Shown here: positions 44,618 to 52,706 of the stretch, piece after piece | Position numbering within the stretch: the stretch's first letter is position 1 | Layout of the letters: every line of letters begins with the position of its first letter | Source of the DNA: Paenibacillus harenae DSM 16969 | Lineage (GTDB): Bacteria; Bacillota; Bacilli; Paenibacillales; Paenibacillaceae | Direction: 5' to 3' | Length of the DNA stretch: 64,000 nt | Assembly: GCF_000422465.1 (NCBI RefSeq) | Contig: NZ_AULV01000021.1 | Coordinates: forward strand, 1-64,000 | Position numbers and translations under genes: made by a program | Notes under the pieces: model-generated | Told to the model about the DNA's origin: nothing | Seen by the model: only the letters and a program-made list of their open reading frames with translations | Database searches by the model: none

Positions 44618-44650
44618 CACGTTAACAGCGGTCTCGCAAAAATCTCAGTA

Positions 44651-44693
44651 TCGCTTACGGAGTAAGCTTTGCTCCGCAAATCTCTTAGGGAGG
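44651..44693 (+). promoter_or_regulatory. yabR leader hairpin just upstream of the ribosome binding site
   Basis: CGGAGTAA (44658-44665) pairs with TTGCTCCG (44669-44676) across GCT; a competing stem GCTTAC/GTAAGC (44653-44667) overlaps it. CAAATCTCTT leads into the AGGGAGG ribosome binding site. The same structure occurs ahead of yabS at 48889. Confidence 0.6.
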
Positions 44694-44706
44694 AACATTT
44701 TATTTT

Positions 44707-45219
44707 ATGGCAATTGAAGTGGGCGCTAAGTTAGAAGGAAAAGTGACAGGCATTACGCATTTTGGGGCATTTGTCGACTTGTCGGGAGGTGTCACGGGCC
44801 TTGTTCACATTTCGGAAATTGCCGATAACTACGTCAAGGACGTGAAGGATCACCTGAAGATCGATGATGTCGTGAAGGTAAAAGTGATCAACGTGGACAA
44901 AGACGGTAAGATCGGACTTTCCATTAAGCAAGCCATTGACCGGCCGGAAGGCCAACCAGCGCCACAACAACGCGAGCGTCACAGCGGCGGCGGCAGTGCT
45001 GGAGGCATGGGCGGCGGCGGTGAACGTTTCAACCGCGGAGGCGGCGGCGGTGGCGGTGGACGTCCCTTCAACAAGCAATCGTCTGGCAGGCCGGCTTACG
45101 GCAAACCGTCATTCGAAGATAAAATGTCACGTTTCCTGAAAGACAGCGAAGAGCGCATCTCCTCTCTGAAGAAGAATACGGAGGGCAAACGCGGCGGACG
45201 CGGAGCCAAGCGGGTATAA
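44707..45219 (+). CDS. yabR: S1-domain RNA-binding protein YabR (GSP13-like)
   Basis: A 170-residue protein. The N-terminal S1 domain (about 1-75: GAKLEGKVTGITHFGAFVDLSGGVTGLVHISEI) is followed by a Gln/Arg/Gly-rich low-complexity section (about 80-130, with runs of Gly) and a basic tail. S1 proteins of this type associate with the ribosome. The Gly-rich linker is longer than in B. subtilis YabR (128 residues). It has its own promoter, a structured leader and its own terminator. Confidence 0.92.
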   Translation: MAIEVGAKLEGKVTGITHFGAFVDLSGGVTGLVHISEIADNYVKDVKDHLKIDDVVKVKVINVDKDGKIGLSIKQAIDRPEGQPAPQQRERHSGGGSAGGMGGGGERFNRGGGGGGGGRPFNKQSSGRPAYGKPSFEDKMSRFLKDSEERISSLKKNTEGKRGGRGAKRV

Positions 45220-45246
45220 GCTGAATCGTTATAAAATCATACTTAG

Positions 45247-45276
45247 GGCAGAACCATTAATGGTTCTGCCTTTTTT
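45247..45276 (+). terminator. yabR terminator
   Basis: GGCAGAACCA pairs perfectly with TGGTTCTGCC across TTAA, then six T. Confidence 0.95.
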
Positions 45277-45728
45277 GATTGGTTAGGAAATGATGAGTTA
45301 CATCGATTGCAGACGGGCATTCGTTCCCTCATCTTAACCATTCAGGTCTGCCAATAGGCAGCTTTGTTCTTATATATAAATTTACAGGTTGCTTCTTTCT
45401 GCAGATTTCGCCTGAAAATCTTGCAAGCGCTTTAATTTTCTGTCGAAGGAGGACTCGAATCGAGGGCGAATGGACGCCGGCGGGAGGCGAAAGGCATGCA
45501 GGAGCGGGCCGATGTCGTATTCACGCCATATGCCGTCTCCGAAAAAATACTTTTCTCTCATCCTCCATCATTCCCGACAGGTTCCTACGTCTATTCGCCA
45601 TCATTCAGAAAAAATAGAGCACGCTTTTTGTTGTCGCTTAAAGGCGGGAGGATAGGCGGCGGATAAGGCAAACCTATACGGGGCGTACATTTGACAGGGC
45701 AGTGACAATGGTTGCGTCATCAATTATT
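45277..45728 (+). other. long intergenic region upstream of spoIIE
   Basis: About 450 bases without a convincing gene. B. subtilis has tRNA genes at this place; I could find none here. TGTCGAA at 45441-45447 is an exact Spo0A-box heptamer, but it is about 360 bases from the promoter. TTGCAAGCGCTTTAA at 45421 resembles a CcpA site with one mismatch. Both may be chance. Confidence 0.5.
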
Positions 45729-45796
45729 TTTGTCGGAAAAAAATTTTTGGCATGTTACGTTAACTGACAAACTTCATGCGGACAACCTCCTATAAT
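45729..45796 (+). promoter_or_regulatory. spoIIE promoter: Spo0A-dependent sigma-A type with 21-bp spacing
   Basis: CTGACA (45764-45769) and consensus TATAAT (45791-45796) are 21 bp apart, the same abnormal spacing as the B. subtilis spoIIE promoter, which needs phosphorylated Spo0A. TTTGTCGGA (45729-45737), close to a Spo0A box, lies about 65-75 bases before the expected start site. Confidence 0.7.
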
Positions 45797-45833
45797 GGGA
45801 AACACATTACATTCGGAATGGTGGTGTCTGTTA

Positions 45834-48326
45834 GTGGAAAAGGAAAACGCAGTGGTGTTGCCCGGTGTGAAGCGGACGAATCCAATTCGCAAGGCGATTC
45901 AAAAAGGCAGGGAATGGGCTGCAGCCCGACGCTTCATTCAAGTCTTGCTGGCAAAGAAATGGACGTTTCTGCTGGTCGGCGTCGCCTTCTTATTAGGACG
46001 GGCGGTTATATTGGAATCGCTCATGCCGTTTGCAATCGCCTATTTTGCCGTCATCTATTTCATGAGACGCGACATATACCCTTGGGTAGCGGTCTCCTTG
46101 GTAGCGGGCAGCTGGCTGACAGCTGATCCTGCGCCGATGTGGATCGCAATGGAAATTGCGGTGCTGTTTCTTTTCTTGAAAGGACTGGAGGCGTACGAGA
46201 AGGCGGAGCTGTCGTCAGCGCCGATACTGGTATTTGCATCTACGCTGCTCGTACAGCTGTTTAGCGTATTTATCGGGGATACGCTGAGCTGGTATAATTT
46301 TATGCTTGTTGTTGTAGAGGCGGCTCTCGGATTTGTGCTTACACTCGTTTTTGTGCAAGCGATTCCCGTTCTCACGATGACCAAAAAGTCAGCGACGCTC
46401 AGGAACGAGGAAATTATTTGTTTAATGATACTGCTCGCATCGGTAATGACCGGTGCGGTTGGCTGGGTGTTCTACGGCATGTCAGCCGAGCACGTAATGT
46501 CACGGTACATGCTTCTTCTGTTCGCATTAGCAGGCGGTGCGCCGCTTGGTGCTTCGGTCGGTGTAGTTGCGGGACTCATTCTGAGCTTAGCGGATTTCGG
46601 GGCGGTCGTGCAGATGAGCATGCTTGCCTTTGCGGGTCTGCTTGCGGGCTTGCTGCGTGAAGGCGGTAAAATGGCGGCTGCCTTCGGAATGCTTCTCGGC
46701 ACATCGATTTTATCTATATATGTTGGCAGTCAGGCCGATGTGATGAGCTCGACCTGGGAGTCCGTTGCGGCTGCGACTCTGCTTATGCTGACGCCGCGCA
46801 GCATGATTAAGACGATCTCCCGGTATGTGCCGGGGACGAATGAGCATGCGAAATCGCAGCATGAATATGCGAAGCGGGTTCGCGAAGTGACCGCGGACCG
46901 CGTGTCGCAGTACTCGGAAGTGTTCCTTCAGCTGTCGCGCAGCTTCGGCCAGCTGAACAAATCGGTGTCGGCGCCGAAGAAGGAGGATGAGGTCGCGCAT
47001 TTTATGAACGCCGTAGCGGAGCGAAGCTGCGTCAGCTGTCACCGGCAGCATGTATGCTGGGAGGATAAATTTTTCCATACCTACAATATGATGACCGAAA
47101 TGATGACGACGGTGGAGGAGGACCGTGTTCCGGCGGGAAAAGAAATCCCGCGCGCCTGGTCGGCGCATTGCGTCAAATCTTCGCAGGTTCTGGTGGACAT
47201 GCGTCAGCAGTACGAGCTTTATAAAAATAATATGCACTGGAAGAAGCAAATATACGACTCCCGTCAGCTTGTTGCCGATCAATTACAAGGCGTGTCGCAG
47301 GTGATGGAGGATCTGGCGAAGGAAATCAAACGGGAAGGGCAGACGCTGCATTTGCAGGAGGAGCAAATACGGGAGGCGGTGGAAGGACTCGGCTTATCGA
47401 TTCAAGGCATCGATATTGTGAGCTTAGAGGAGGGAAATGTGGACATTGAGGTCTATCACTCATTCGAGAAAGGATATGATGAATGCCGCAAAATCATAGC
47501 GCCGCTGCTCAGTGATATTTTGGGCGAGCATATCGCCGTGAGGACCGAGGTGCCGCCCGTGAAGAACGGCGACCCGACGCTCGTCGCTTTTTGTTCGGCT
47601 AAGCAGTACGAGGTGGAGACCGGCATTGCGGGTGCCGCAAAGGGAGGGGATCTGCTGTCCGGAGACAGCTTCAGTATGGTCGAGCTCGGAAACGGGAAGT
47701 TTGCGGTCGCGATAAGCGACGGCATGGGCAACGGCGAGCGTGCGCGCCAGGAGAGCAGCGCGGCGTTGTCGATCCTGCAGCAGCTGCTTCAATCCGGGAT
47801 GGATGAGAAGCTGGCCGTGAAATCAGTAAATTCGGTGCTGCTGCTGCGGTCCAGTGACGAAGTATTCGCGACGGTGGATTTGGCGATCGTCGATTTATAT
47901 ACGGCACAAACGACATTTATGAAGATCGGCTCGACGCCGAGTTTTATCAAACGCGGAAATGAAGTCATTCCGGTTACGGCTAACAACCTGCCGATCGGCA
48001 TCCTGCAGGATATCGACGTGGACTTCGTATCGATGCAAATGCAGTCCGGCGATACGCTCGTCATGATGAGTGACGGTATCTACGATGCGCCGGGACATGC
48101 GGTGAACAAGGAGCTGTGGATGAAACGGATCATTAGCGAACTGGACACGGACGACCCGCAGGAGCTGGCGGATGCCTTGCTAGAAAAGGTGGTGCGTCAC
48201 CACGACGGGGAGATTATCGACGACATGACCGTGCTGGTTGCGCGTATCGACAAGCATCTGCCGGAATGGGCGTCCTTCCGCTTTCCGGGCGTATCGCGCA
48301 TGGAGCGTCCAAGGACGGTGAGTTAA
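45834..48326 (+). CDS. spoIIE: stage II sporulation protein E (SpoIIE)
   Basis: An 830-residue membrane-bound PP2C phosphatase. It dephosphorylates SpoIIAA to activate sigma-F in the forespore and localises to the polar septum via FtsZ. About ten membrane segments fill residues 35-310. A central regulatory region follows (about 320-570, with a cysteine cluster SCVSCHRQHVCW near 400). The PPM/PP2C catalytic domain (about 590-810) has AISDGMGNGERARQES, and MMSDGIYDAPG near its end. I chose GTG at 45834 because GGTGGTG lies about 8 bases upstream and the ATG at 45795 is inside the -10 region of the promoter. Confidence 0.94.
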   Translation: MEKENAVVLPGVKRTNPIRKAIQKGREWAAARRFIQVLLAKKWTFLLVGVAFLLGRAVILESLMPFAIAYFAVIYFMRRDIYPWVAVSLVAGSWLTADPAPMWIAMEIAVLFLFLKGLEAYEKAELSSAPILVFASTLLVQLFSVFIGDTLSWYNFMLVVVEAALGFVLTLVFVQAIPVLTMTKKSATLRNEEIICLMILLASVMTGAVGWVFYGMSAEHVMSRYMLLLFALAGGAPLGASVGVVAGLILSLADFGAVVQMSMLAFAGLLAGLLREGGKMAAAFGMLLGTSILSIYVGSQADVMSSTWESVAAATLLMLTPRSMIKTISRYVPGTNEHAKSQHEYAKRVREVTADRVSQYSEVFLQLSRSFGQLNKSVSAPKKEDEVAHFMNAVAERSCVSCHRQHVCWEDKFFHTYNMMTEMMTTVEEDRVPAGKEIPRAWSAHCVKSSQVLVDMRQQYELYKNNMHWKKQIYDSRQLVADQLQGVSQVMEDLAKEIKREGQTLHLQEEQIREAVEGLGLSIQGIDIVSLEEGNVDIEVYHSFEKGYDECRKIIAPLLSDILGEHIAVRTEVPPVKNGDPTLVAFCSAKQYEVETGIAGAAKGGDLLSGDSFSMVELGNGKFAVAISDGMGNGERARQESSAALSILQQLLQSGMDEKLAVKSVNSVLLLRSSDEVFATVDLAIVDLYTAQTTFMKIGSTPSFIKRGNEVIPVTANNLPIGILQDIDVDFVSMQMQSGDTLVMMSDGIYDAPGHAVNKELWMKRIISELDTDDPQELADALLEKVVRHHDGEIIDDMTVLVARIDKHLPEWASFRFPGVSRMERPRTVS

Positions 48327-48425
48327 TCCAGTCCCATTAAGCTGGTTTGGAAAGGAGGATCGGAGAAGGCATCATGCATTGGAAAACGATCCGGGAGGAG
48401 GCATGATCGGGTGATTGTTGCAGAA

Positions 48426-48486
48426 GTCTGTTAGGCTGTCGGTTCCAATCGCGTTTTTTCGCGACCGGCGGCTAACGGGCTTTTTT
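48426..48486 (+). terminator. spoIIE terminator
   Basis: GTCTGTTAG pairs with CTAACGGGC (two G-U pairs), with an inner GCG/CGC stem around a T-rich loop, then six T. It lies 100 bases after the spoIIE stop. Confidence 0.8.
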
Positions 48487-48660
48487 GGCGTGGAAGGAAG
48501 ATTTCGGCGGGACAGCGTTTTTGAAATGAAATCGGAGGGTCATTTCAATAATTGAATATAACACGCGCGATATACATAGGTTTTTCGATTGATAGTTTCC
48601 ATAGTTGAAAATAATCGGCCATTTCCGGTCTTGTGCGGAAGAAGGACGATGCATATGTTC

Positions 48661-48761
48661 AATTCTAAGACTCTATAAGTTTTATACTTTTATGCGCTTA
48701 GAATTCTCAGCGAAACGGTTTGCGTCTTCCGGCAAGGACGAAAGGCAGGCGTTTCTGCTTG
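48661..48761 (+). repeat. two-hairpin dispersed element, copy C
   Basis: AATTCTAAG (48661-48669) with CTTAGAATT (48697-48705). The second part keeps GCGAAACG (48710-48717) and GCGTTTCTGCTTG (48749-48761), with CGGCAAGGACG at the loop. It lies between the spoIIE terminator and the yabS leader. The stretch 48487-48660 before it shows nothing I can identify. Confidence 0.85.
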
Positions 48762-48840
48762 TATCTTTTTACAGTCTAGCGGTTTATCTCTCCCAAAAAA
48801 GGCAAAGCTGGTAGAAAGGCTGACGCAAAGTCTGCGCTGA

Positions 48841-48925
48841 CGAAGCTGTGCTATACGAAATGGGCTTCGCAAACCAAGCTTATGCTTACGAAGCAATGTT
48901 TGCTTCGCAAACATCTCAGGAGGGG
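48841..48925 (+). promoter_or_regulatory. yabS leader with one complete and one partial RBS-proximal hairpin
   Basis: CGAAGCAA (48889-48896) pairs perfectly with TTGCTTCG (48900-48907) across TGT, preceded by GCTTA and followed by CAAACATCTC and the AGGAGGGG ribosome binding site. A partial copy (CGAAGC 48841-48846 with GCTTCGCAAAC from 48864) lies just upstream. It matches the yabR leader at 44651. Confidence 0.6.
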
Positions 48926-48930
48926 TAACG

Positions 48931-49656
48931 ATGAAACAAATTCTTTTGATTACCGATGGATGCTCCAATGTTGGGTTAAGTCCGGTAGTCGCTGCCGCGC
49001 ATGCGAGCTCGGAAGGAATTTCCGTTAATGTGGTCGGTGTGCTCGATCATGGCGATGTCGGTGAGCTGGGGGCGGCCGAGATAGATGAGATTGCCCGCGC
49101 CGGCGGCGGATTGAGCAGGCTCGTGAATATGCGGCAGCTGTCGCAGACGGTGCAAATGATGACGCGCAAGACCGTAGTGCAGACGATTCAGCTCGCTGTG
49201 CAGAAGGAATTAAAGCAAGTGCTCGGTAACGGGGCGATCGAAGCGTTACCGCCGGACAAACGGGGTGAAGTCGTTCGGGTCATTGATGAGCTCGGCGAGA
49301 CCTCCGGGCTGCAGGTTGCGCTTCTCATCGATGCAAGCGCCAGCATGAAGCCGAAGCTGGCTGCGGTGGAAGAGGCGATTCGCGATTTGATGCTCAGCCT
49401 GCAGGCCAGACAGGGCAAGAGCGAAATAGCGGTATTTCATTTCCCGGGAACAAAGCACGGTGACGACTGCGTCATGGATCTGGACTGGACGACCCATCTG
49501 AACGGCGTTCAGGCTATCTTTCCTAGGCTGCAGATGGGAGGCACGACGCCAACGGGCCCTGCGATCATGCATGTGATTGATTTTTATCGGCGGGGGGATT
49601 ATGGTAGACAGAGCAGAGACGAAACGGATGGGATGATGAGTGGCTACGTCGTTTAA
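48931..49656 (+). CDS. yabS: von Willebrand factor A domain protein YabS
   Basis: A 241-residue vWA-fold protein. A short N-terminal segment (ILLITDGCSNVGLSP, about 4-18) repeats the vWA style. The main domain from about residue 125 has the MIDAS motif LLIDASASMKP (DxSxS) and GGTTPTGPAI (about 208-217, the MIDAS Thr). Role unknown; adjacency and overlap with the kinase gene yabT, also seen in B. subtilis, suggest they act together. AGGAGGGG precedes the ATG. Confidence 0.9.
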   Translation: MKQILLITDGCSNVGLSPVVAAAHASSEGISVNVVGVLDHGDVGELGAAEIDEIARAGGGLSRLVNMRQLSQTVQMMTRKTVVQTIQLAVQKELKQVLGNGAIEALPPDKRGEVVRVIDELGETSGLQVALLIDASASMKPKLAAVEEAIRDLMLSLQARQGKSEIAVFHFPGTKHGDDCVMDLDWTTHLNGVQAIFPRLQMGGTTPTGPAIMHVIDFYRRGDYGRQSRDETDGMMSGYVV

Positions 49657-50563
49657 AGTTGATCTTCGCCGCGGCATGGTGGTGACCGGCAAGTGGAAGC
49701 AGGGCAGCTACAAAGTGGAGCGGTTGCTTGGGGAAGGCGCAAACGGTAAAGTATATCTTGTACAGCGCGATCGGAACTGGTTTGCGCTAAAGCTGGGTTC
49801 GGATGCCGTAGATCTGCAGTCGGAGATTAATGTGCTGCAGTCGCTGGCTAAGCAGAGGCAGCAGGGGCACGAGTCCTTCCTGTACGACGTAGATGATTTA
49901 TACGGACCCGACGGGCGCGAATATCCTTTCTATATTATGCGTTATGTGCTCGGTTCGACGCTTGCCGAATATTTGAAAAACCAGGGACCGGAGTGGTTTC
50001 CGCTAGTGGGTCTGAATTTGCTCGTCAAGCTGTCGAGACTGCATCTGGCAGGCTGGGTTTTCGGCGATTTGAAGGTGGAAAATGTGCTAGTGGCCGATTA
50101 TGCTCATGTTGAGCTTGTCGATTACGGCGGCGTAACGGCGTGCGGCAAAAGCATCCGCCAGTTTACGGAGATATATGACCGCGGCTATTGGAACGAGGGC
50201 TCGAGGCAGGCAGATGCGAAATACGATTTATTTTCCTTCGGCGTCCTTTGCATCCAGCTGCATGAACCAAAGCGGTTGCATCAGCTTACGAAAGAAATGC
50301 TGCCGCAGAACCGTTGCGCAGACGATCTTGTACAAATCGCGGAAGCAAGCGCGGCGCTGAAGCCGGTTGCGGGCTGGCTGCGTAAAGCGTTCGCCGGGCA
50401 ATTCACGGATGCCGACGAAGGGGCTGCGGCATGGCGGCAGTTGATGCACCGGCGGGATACGCACAGGTCTTCCCGTATTCCGGGGTGGTTGAAGGGACTG
50501 GCTGCAGGTACGGCCGCGCTGCTGGCGACTTCGGCATTTTGGCTGCTGCGGTATATGCTTTAG
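49640..50563 (+). CDS. yabT: Hanks-type serine/threonine kinase YabT
   Basis: A 307-residue protein kinase. In B. subtilis YabT is a sporulation kinase stimulated by DNA; its known targets include RecA and AbrB. Glycine loop LLGEGANGKVYLV (about 23-35), ATP-binding Lys in FALKLGS, catalytic loop FGDLKVENVLV (about 138-148; HRD reads FGD) and DFG replaced by DYG (VDYGGV). A single C-terminal membrane helix (about 281-303) anchors it, with almost no residues after it. GTG start overlapping yabS by 17 bases. abrB, a possible target, lies in this window. Confidence 0.88.
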   Translation: MATSFKVDLRRGMVVTGKWKQGSYKVERLLGEGANGKVYLVQRDRNWFALKLGSDAVDLQSEINVLQSLAKQRQQGHESFLYDVDDLYGPDGREYPFYIMRYVLGSTLAEYLKNQGPEWFPLVGLNLLVKLSRLHLAGWVFGDLKVENVLVADYAHVELVDYGGVTACGKSIRQFTEIYDRGYWNEGSRQADAKYDLFSFGVLCIQLHEPKRLHQLTKEMLPQNRCADDLVQIAEASAALKPVAGWLRKAFAGQFTDADEGAAAWRQLMHRRDTHRSSRIPGWLKGLAAGTAALLATSAFWLLRYML

Positions 50564-50600
50564 TTCCCGGCGTTGTAGAGAGATGAGGGTGAGGATACGA

Positions 50601-52007
50601 ATGAATCTGCGAAACGAACTAGAGAGAGCCGGAGCGGAACGGCTGCTGTGGCCGGAAGGAGCCCGGATCGTAGCGGCCGTGTCCGGCGGTCCGGATTCCA
50701 TGGCAATGCTTCACATGCTGGCTGCCCTCGCTCGGGAGGGGAAGCTGACGGTCATCGCAGCGCATGTGAATCACGGTTTTCGCATGAAAGAATCTGCTCA
50801 TGAGATGGAGACCGTGAAGGCCTACGCAGAGAAGCTGGGTGTGCCATGCGAGACCATCGTTCTGGATATGCCTTCTTATATAGTAGAGACGCGTTTGAAC
50901 GGACAAGCTGCTTCCCGTGAGAGGAGGTACGCATTTTTGCATGAGATTGCAGAGCGTTACGGCGCTTCCCGCATTGCCCTTGCGCATCATGCGGACGATC
51001 AGGCCGAAACCGTTCTTATGCGTTTGCTCCGAGGAACGGGCCTAACGGGGCTCGCCGGCATGCTTAGCAAAAGACGCGAAAAAAACGTGGAACTTATTCG
51101 CCCGATGCTTCGTATGAAGAAATCAGACATTCTTCGTTACTGCGAAGAACATCATGTGCCGTTCTGCATCGACAGCAGTAACAAGGAACGCTATTATTTC
51201 CGGAATATCATCCGGCTGGATATTTTGCCTTATTTGTCGCAGTATAACCCGCAGCTGTCCCAATCGTTACAACGGCTGGCAGAAGTGGCCGGCGCGGAAG
51301 ACGATTGGATGGAGAAGCAGACCGAGGCGCTATTCGCGCAGCACGTAACGTTATCCCCCGATGAATGTGCGGTTAGCTGCATCGATTTCAGCGCTCTCCA
51401 TGTCGCTTTACAAAGGAGATTGATTAAACTAATATTAAGTTATCTTTCTACCGAAACGGAAAAGATCGCCTTCGAGCAGATTGAGACGATGCGGCTTGCC
51501 GCTTCCGATTATGCGCCGGGGACTTGGCGAATGGATGCCGGGGCAGGAATTCGCTGCTTACGGGAATACGATGCGATGCGATGGCTGCGGCTGCATACGC
51601 TTGAAGGCTCCCGGGATTATGAGTATGAAGTGGCAAGAGATCAGGGCAGCTTGACGGCTGAACCAAGCGGCTGGACGTTTCATTTCGTCCAAACGGCTCC
51701 GGGACTAAGCTGCAAGCCTGCTTCGCGTTATGAAGCCTGCTTTGATGCATCGGAGTTGACCTACCCGCTTATCGTTCGAAATCGGCGTCCAGGCGACAGA
51801 ATTCAAGTTTTAGGATTAAATGGTTCAAAAAAAGTGCAAGATATGTTCGTTGACGAGAAAATTGCCCCGTCGGAGCGGGAGCGGTACCCGCTGCTCTTCG
51901 ATGCATCCGGGCGTTTGCTCTGGATTCCCGGCATTCGCAGGTCGAATCACGCGCTTACGGAAGCCCGCTCGCAAGACGTGCTGTTCATAAGGGCGCACAA
52001 CGAATAA
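50601..52007 (+). CDS. tilS: tRNA-Ile lysidine synthetase TilS
   Basis: A 468-residue enzyme that converts C34 of the tRNA-Ile(CAU) anticodon to lysidine so that it reads AUA. The PP-loop SGGPDSMAMLHML (about 31-43), ALAHHADDQAETVLMRLLRGTGLTGLAGM (about 127-155) and the C-terminal TilS domain (RNRRPGDRIQVLGLNGSKKVQDMFVDEKI, about 392-420) are complete. AGGGTGAGG lies about 7 bases before ATG 50601, which I prefer to ATG 50583. Followed by hpt and ftsH as in B. subtilis. Confidence 0.95.
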   Translation: MNLRNELERAGAERLLWPEGARIVAAVSGGPDSMAMLHMLAALAREGKLTVIAAHVNHGFRMKESAHEMETVKAYAEKLGVPCETIVLDMPSYIVETRLNGQAASRERRYAFLHEIAERYGASRIALAHHADDQAETVLMRLLRGTGLTGLAGMLSKRREKNVELIRPMLRMKKSDILRYCEEHHVPFCIDSSNKERYYFRNIIRLDILPYLSQYNPQLSQSLQRLAEVAGAEDDWMEKQTEALFAQHVTLSPDECAVSCIDFSALHVALQRRLIKLILSYLSTETEKIAFEQIETMRLAASDYAPGTWRMDAGAGIRCLREYDAMRWLRLHTLEGSRDYEYEVARDQGSLTAEPSGWTFHFVQTAPGLSCKPASRYEACFDASELTYPLIVRNRRPGDRIQVLGLNGSKKVQDMFVDEKIAPSERERYPLLFDASGRLLWIPGIRRSNHALTEARSQDVLFIRAHNE

Positions 52008-52058
52008 GAAGCACTGGTACACTCATAAACATAGTTAAGGCGTAGGGGGATTTCTACT

Positions 52059-52598
52059 TTGCAGAACGATATTCAAGAAGTACTGTACAACGAGCAGCAG
52101 ATCAGCGAGAAAGTGAAAGAGCTGGGCGCTATACTAAGCAAGGACTTCAGCGGACGTAATCCGCTCGTTATTTGCGTCCTTAAAGGCGCATTTATTTTTA
52201 TGGCCGATTTGGTGAAGGAAATTACGGTGCCGCTTGAAATTGATTTTATGGCAGTATCCAGCTACGGGCAGTCAACGAAATCTTCCGGCGTCGTCAAGAT
52301 TATTAAAGACCTCGACGTATCCGTCGAAGACCGGGCTGTACTCATCGTGGAGGATATTATTGACAGCGGGCTGACGCTTAGTTATTTAATTGACGTGCTG
52401 GAGCGCCGCAATGCGAAATCGGTTACGGTCGTAACCTTGTTCGATAAGCCTGCGCGCCGTACGGTCGATCTGCAAGCTGATTATACGGGATTCACGCTGC
52501 CGGACGAGTTTGTCGTCGGCTACGGTCTCGATTTCGCCGAAAAATACCGCAATCTTCCTTATATAGGTATTTTGAAGCCGCAGGTTTATGAGAAATAG
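52059..52598 (+). CDS. hpt: hypoxanthine-guanine phosphoribosyltransferase
   Basis: A 179-residue purine salvage enzyme forming IMP and GMP from bases and PRPP. The PRPP-binding motif [17 protein letters not shown] is at about 97-113; the flexible-loop [16 protein letters not shown] at about 64-79. TTG start with TAGGGGGA about 8 bases upstream. In Bacillus it interacts with FtsH-neighbouring functions; the tilS-hpt-ftsH order is widely conserved. Confidence 0.95.
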   Translation: MQNDIQEVLYNEQQISEKVKELGAILSKDFSGRNPLVICVLKGAFIFMADLVKEITVPLEIDFMAVSSYGQSTKSSGVVKIIKDLDVSVEDRAVLIVEDIIDSGLTLSYLIDVLERRNAKSVTVVTLFDKPARRTVDLQADYTGFTLPDEFVVGYGLDFAEKYRNLPYIGILKPQVYEK

Positions 52599-52648
52599 CG
52601 GTAATGAAATAGCGATTCACCCGTACATGCCCTCTCCGTATACCTCTA

Positions 52649-52678
52649 TTGTTATGGAAAGTCATGCTATGGTAAAAT
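52649..52678 (+). promoter_or_regulatory. candidate ftsH promoter
   Basis: TTGTTA (52649-52654), an 18-bp spacer and TAAAAT (52673-52678). Confidence 0.55.
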
Positions 52679-52706
52679 ATTTTAAGCGTCTGAGAGGAGG
52701 TTGGGG

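Noticed and set aside
45421..45435. CcpA-type site TTGCAAGCGCTTTAA
   Set aside because: One mismatch in the conserved end and about 370 bases from the spoIIE promoter; a chance match is likely.
45470..45655. 61-codon frame upstream of spoIIE
   Set aside because: The nearest AAGGAGG is about 20 bases from the ATG, the sequence looks unstructured, and no family is recognised.
45220..45833. tRNA genes between yabR and spoIIE
   Set aside because: B. subtilis has tRNAs here, but no GTTCRANNC T-loop with a matching acceptor stem was found.
48374..48406. 10-codon frame (MHWKTIREEA) after spoIIE, near AAAGGAGG
   Set aside because: Spacing to the ribosome binding site is poor, it precedes a terminator rather than a gene, and nothing supports a leader peptide.
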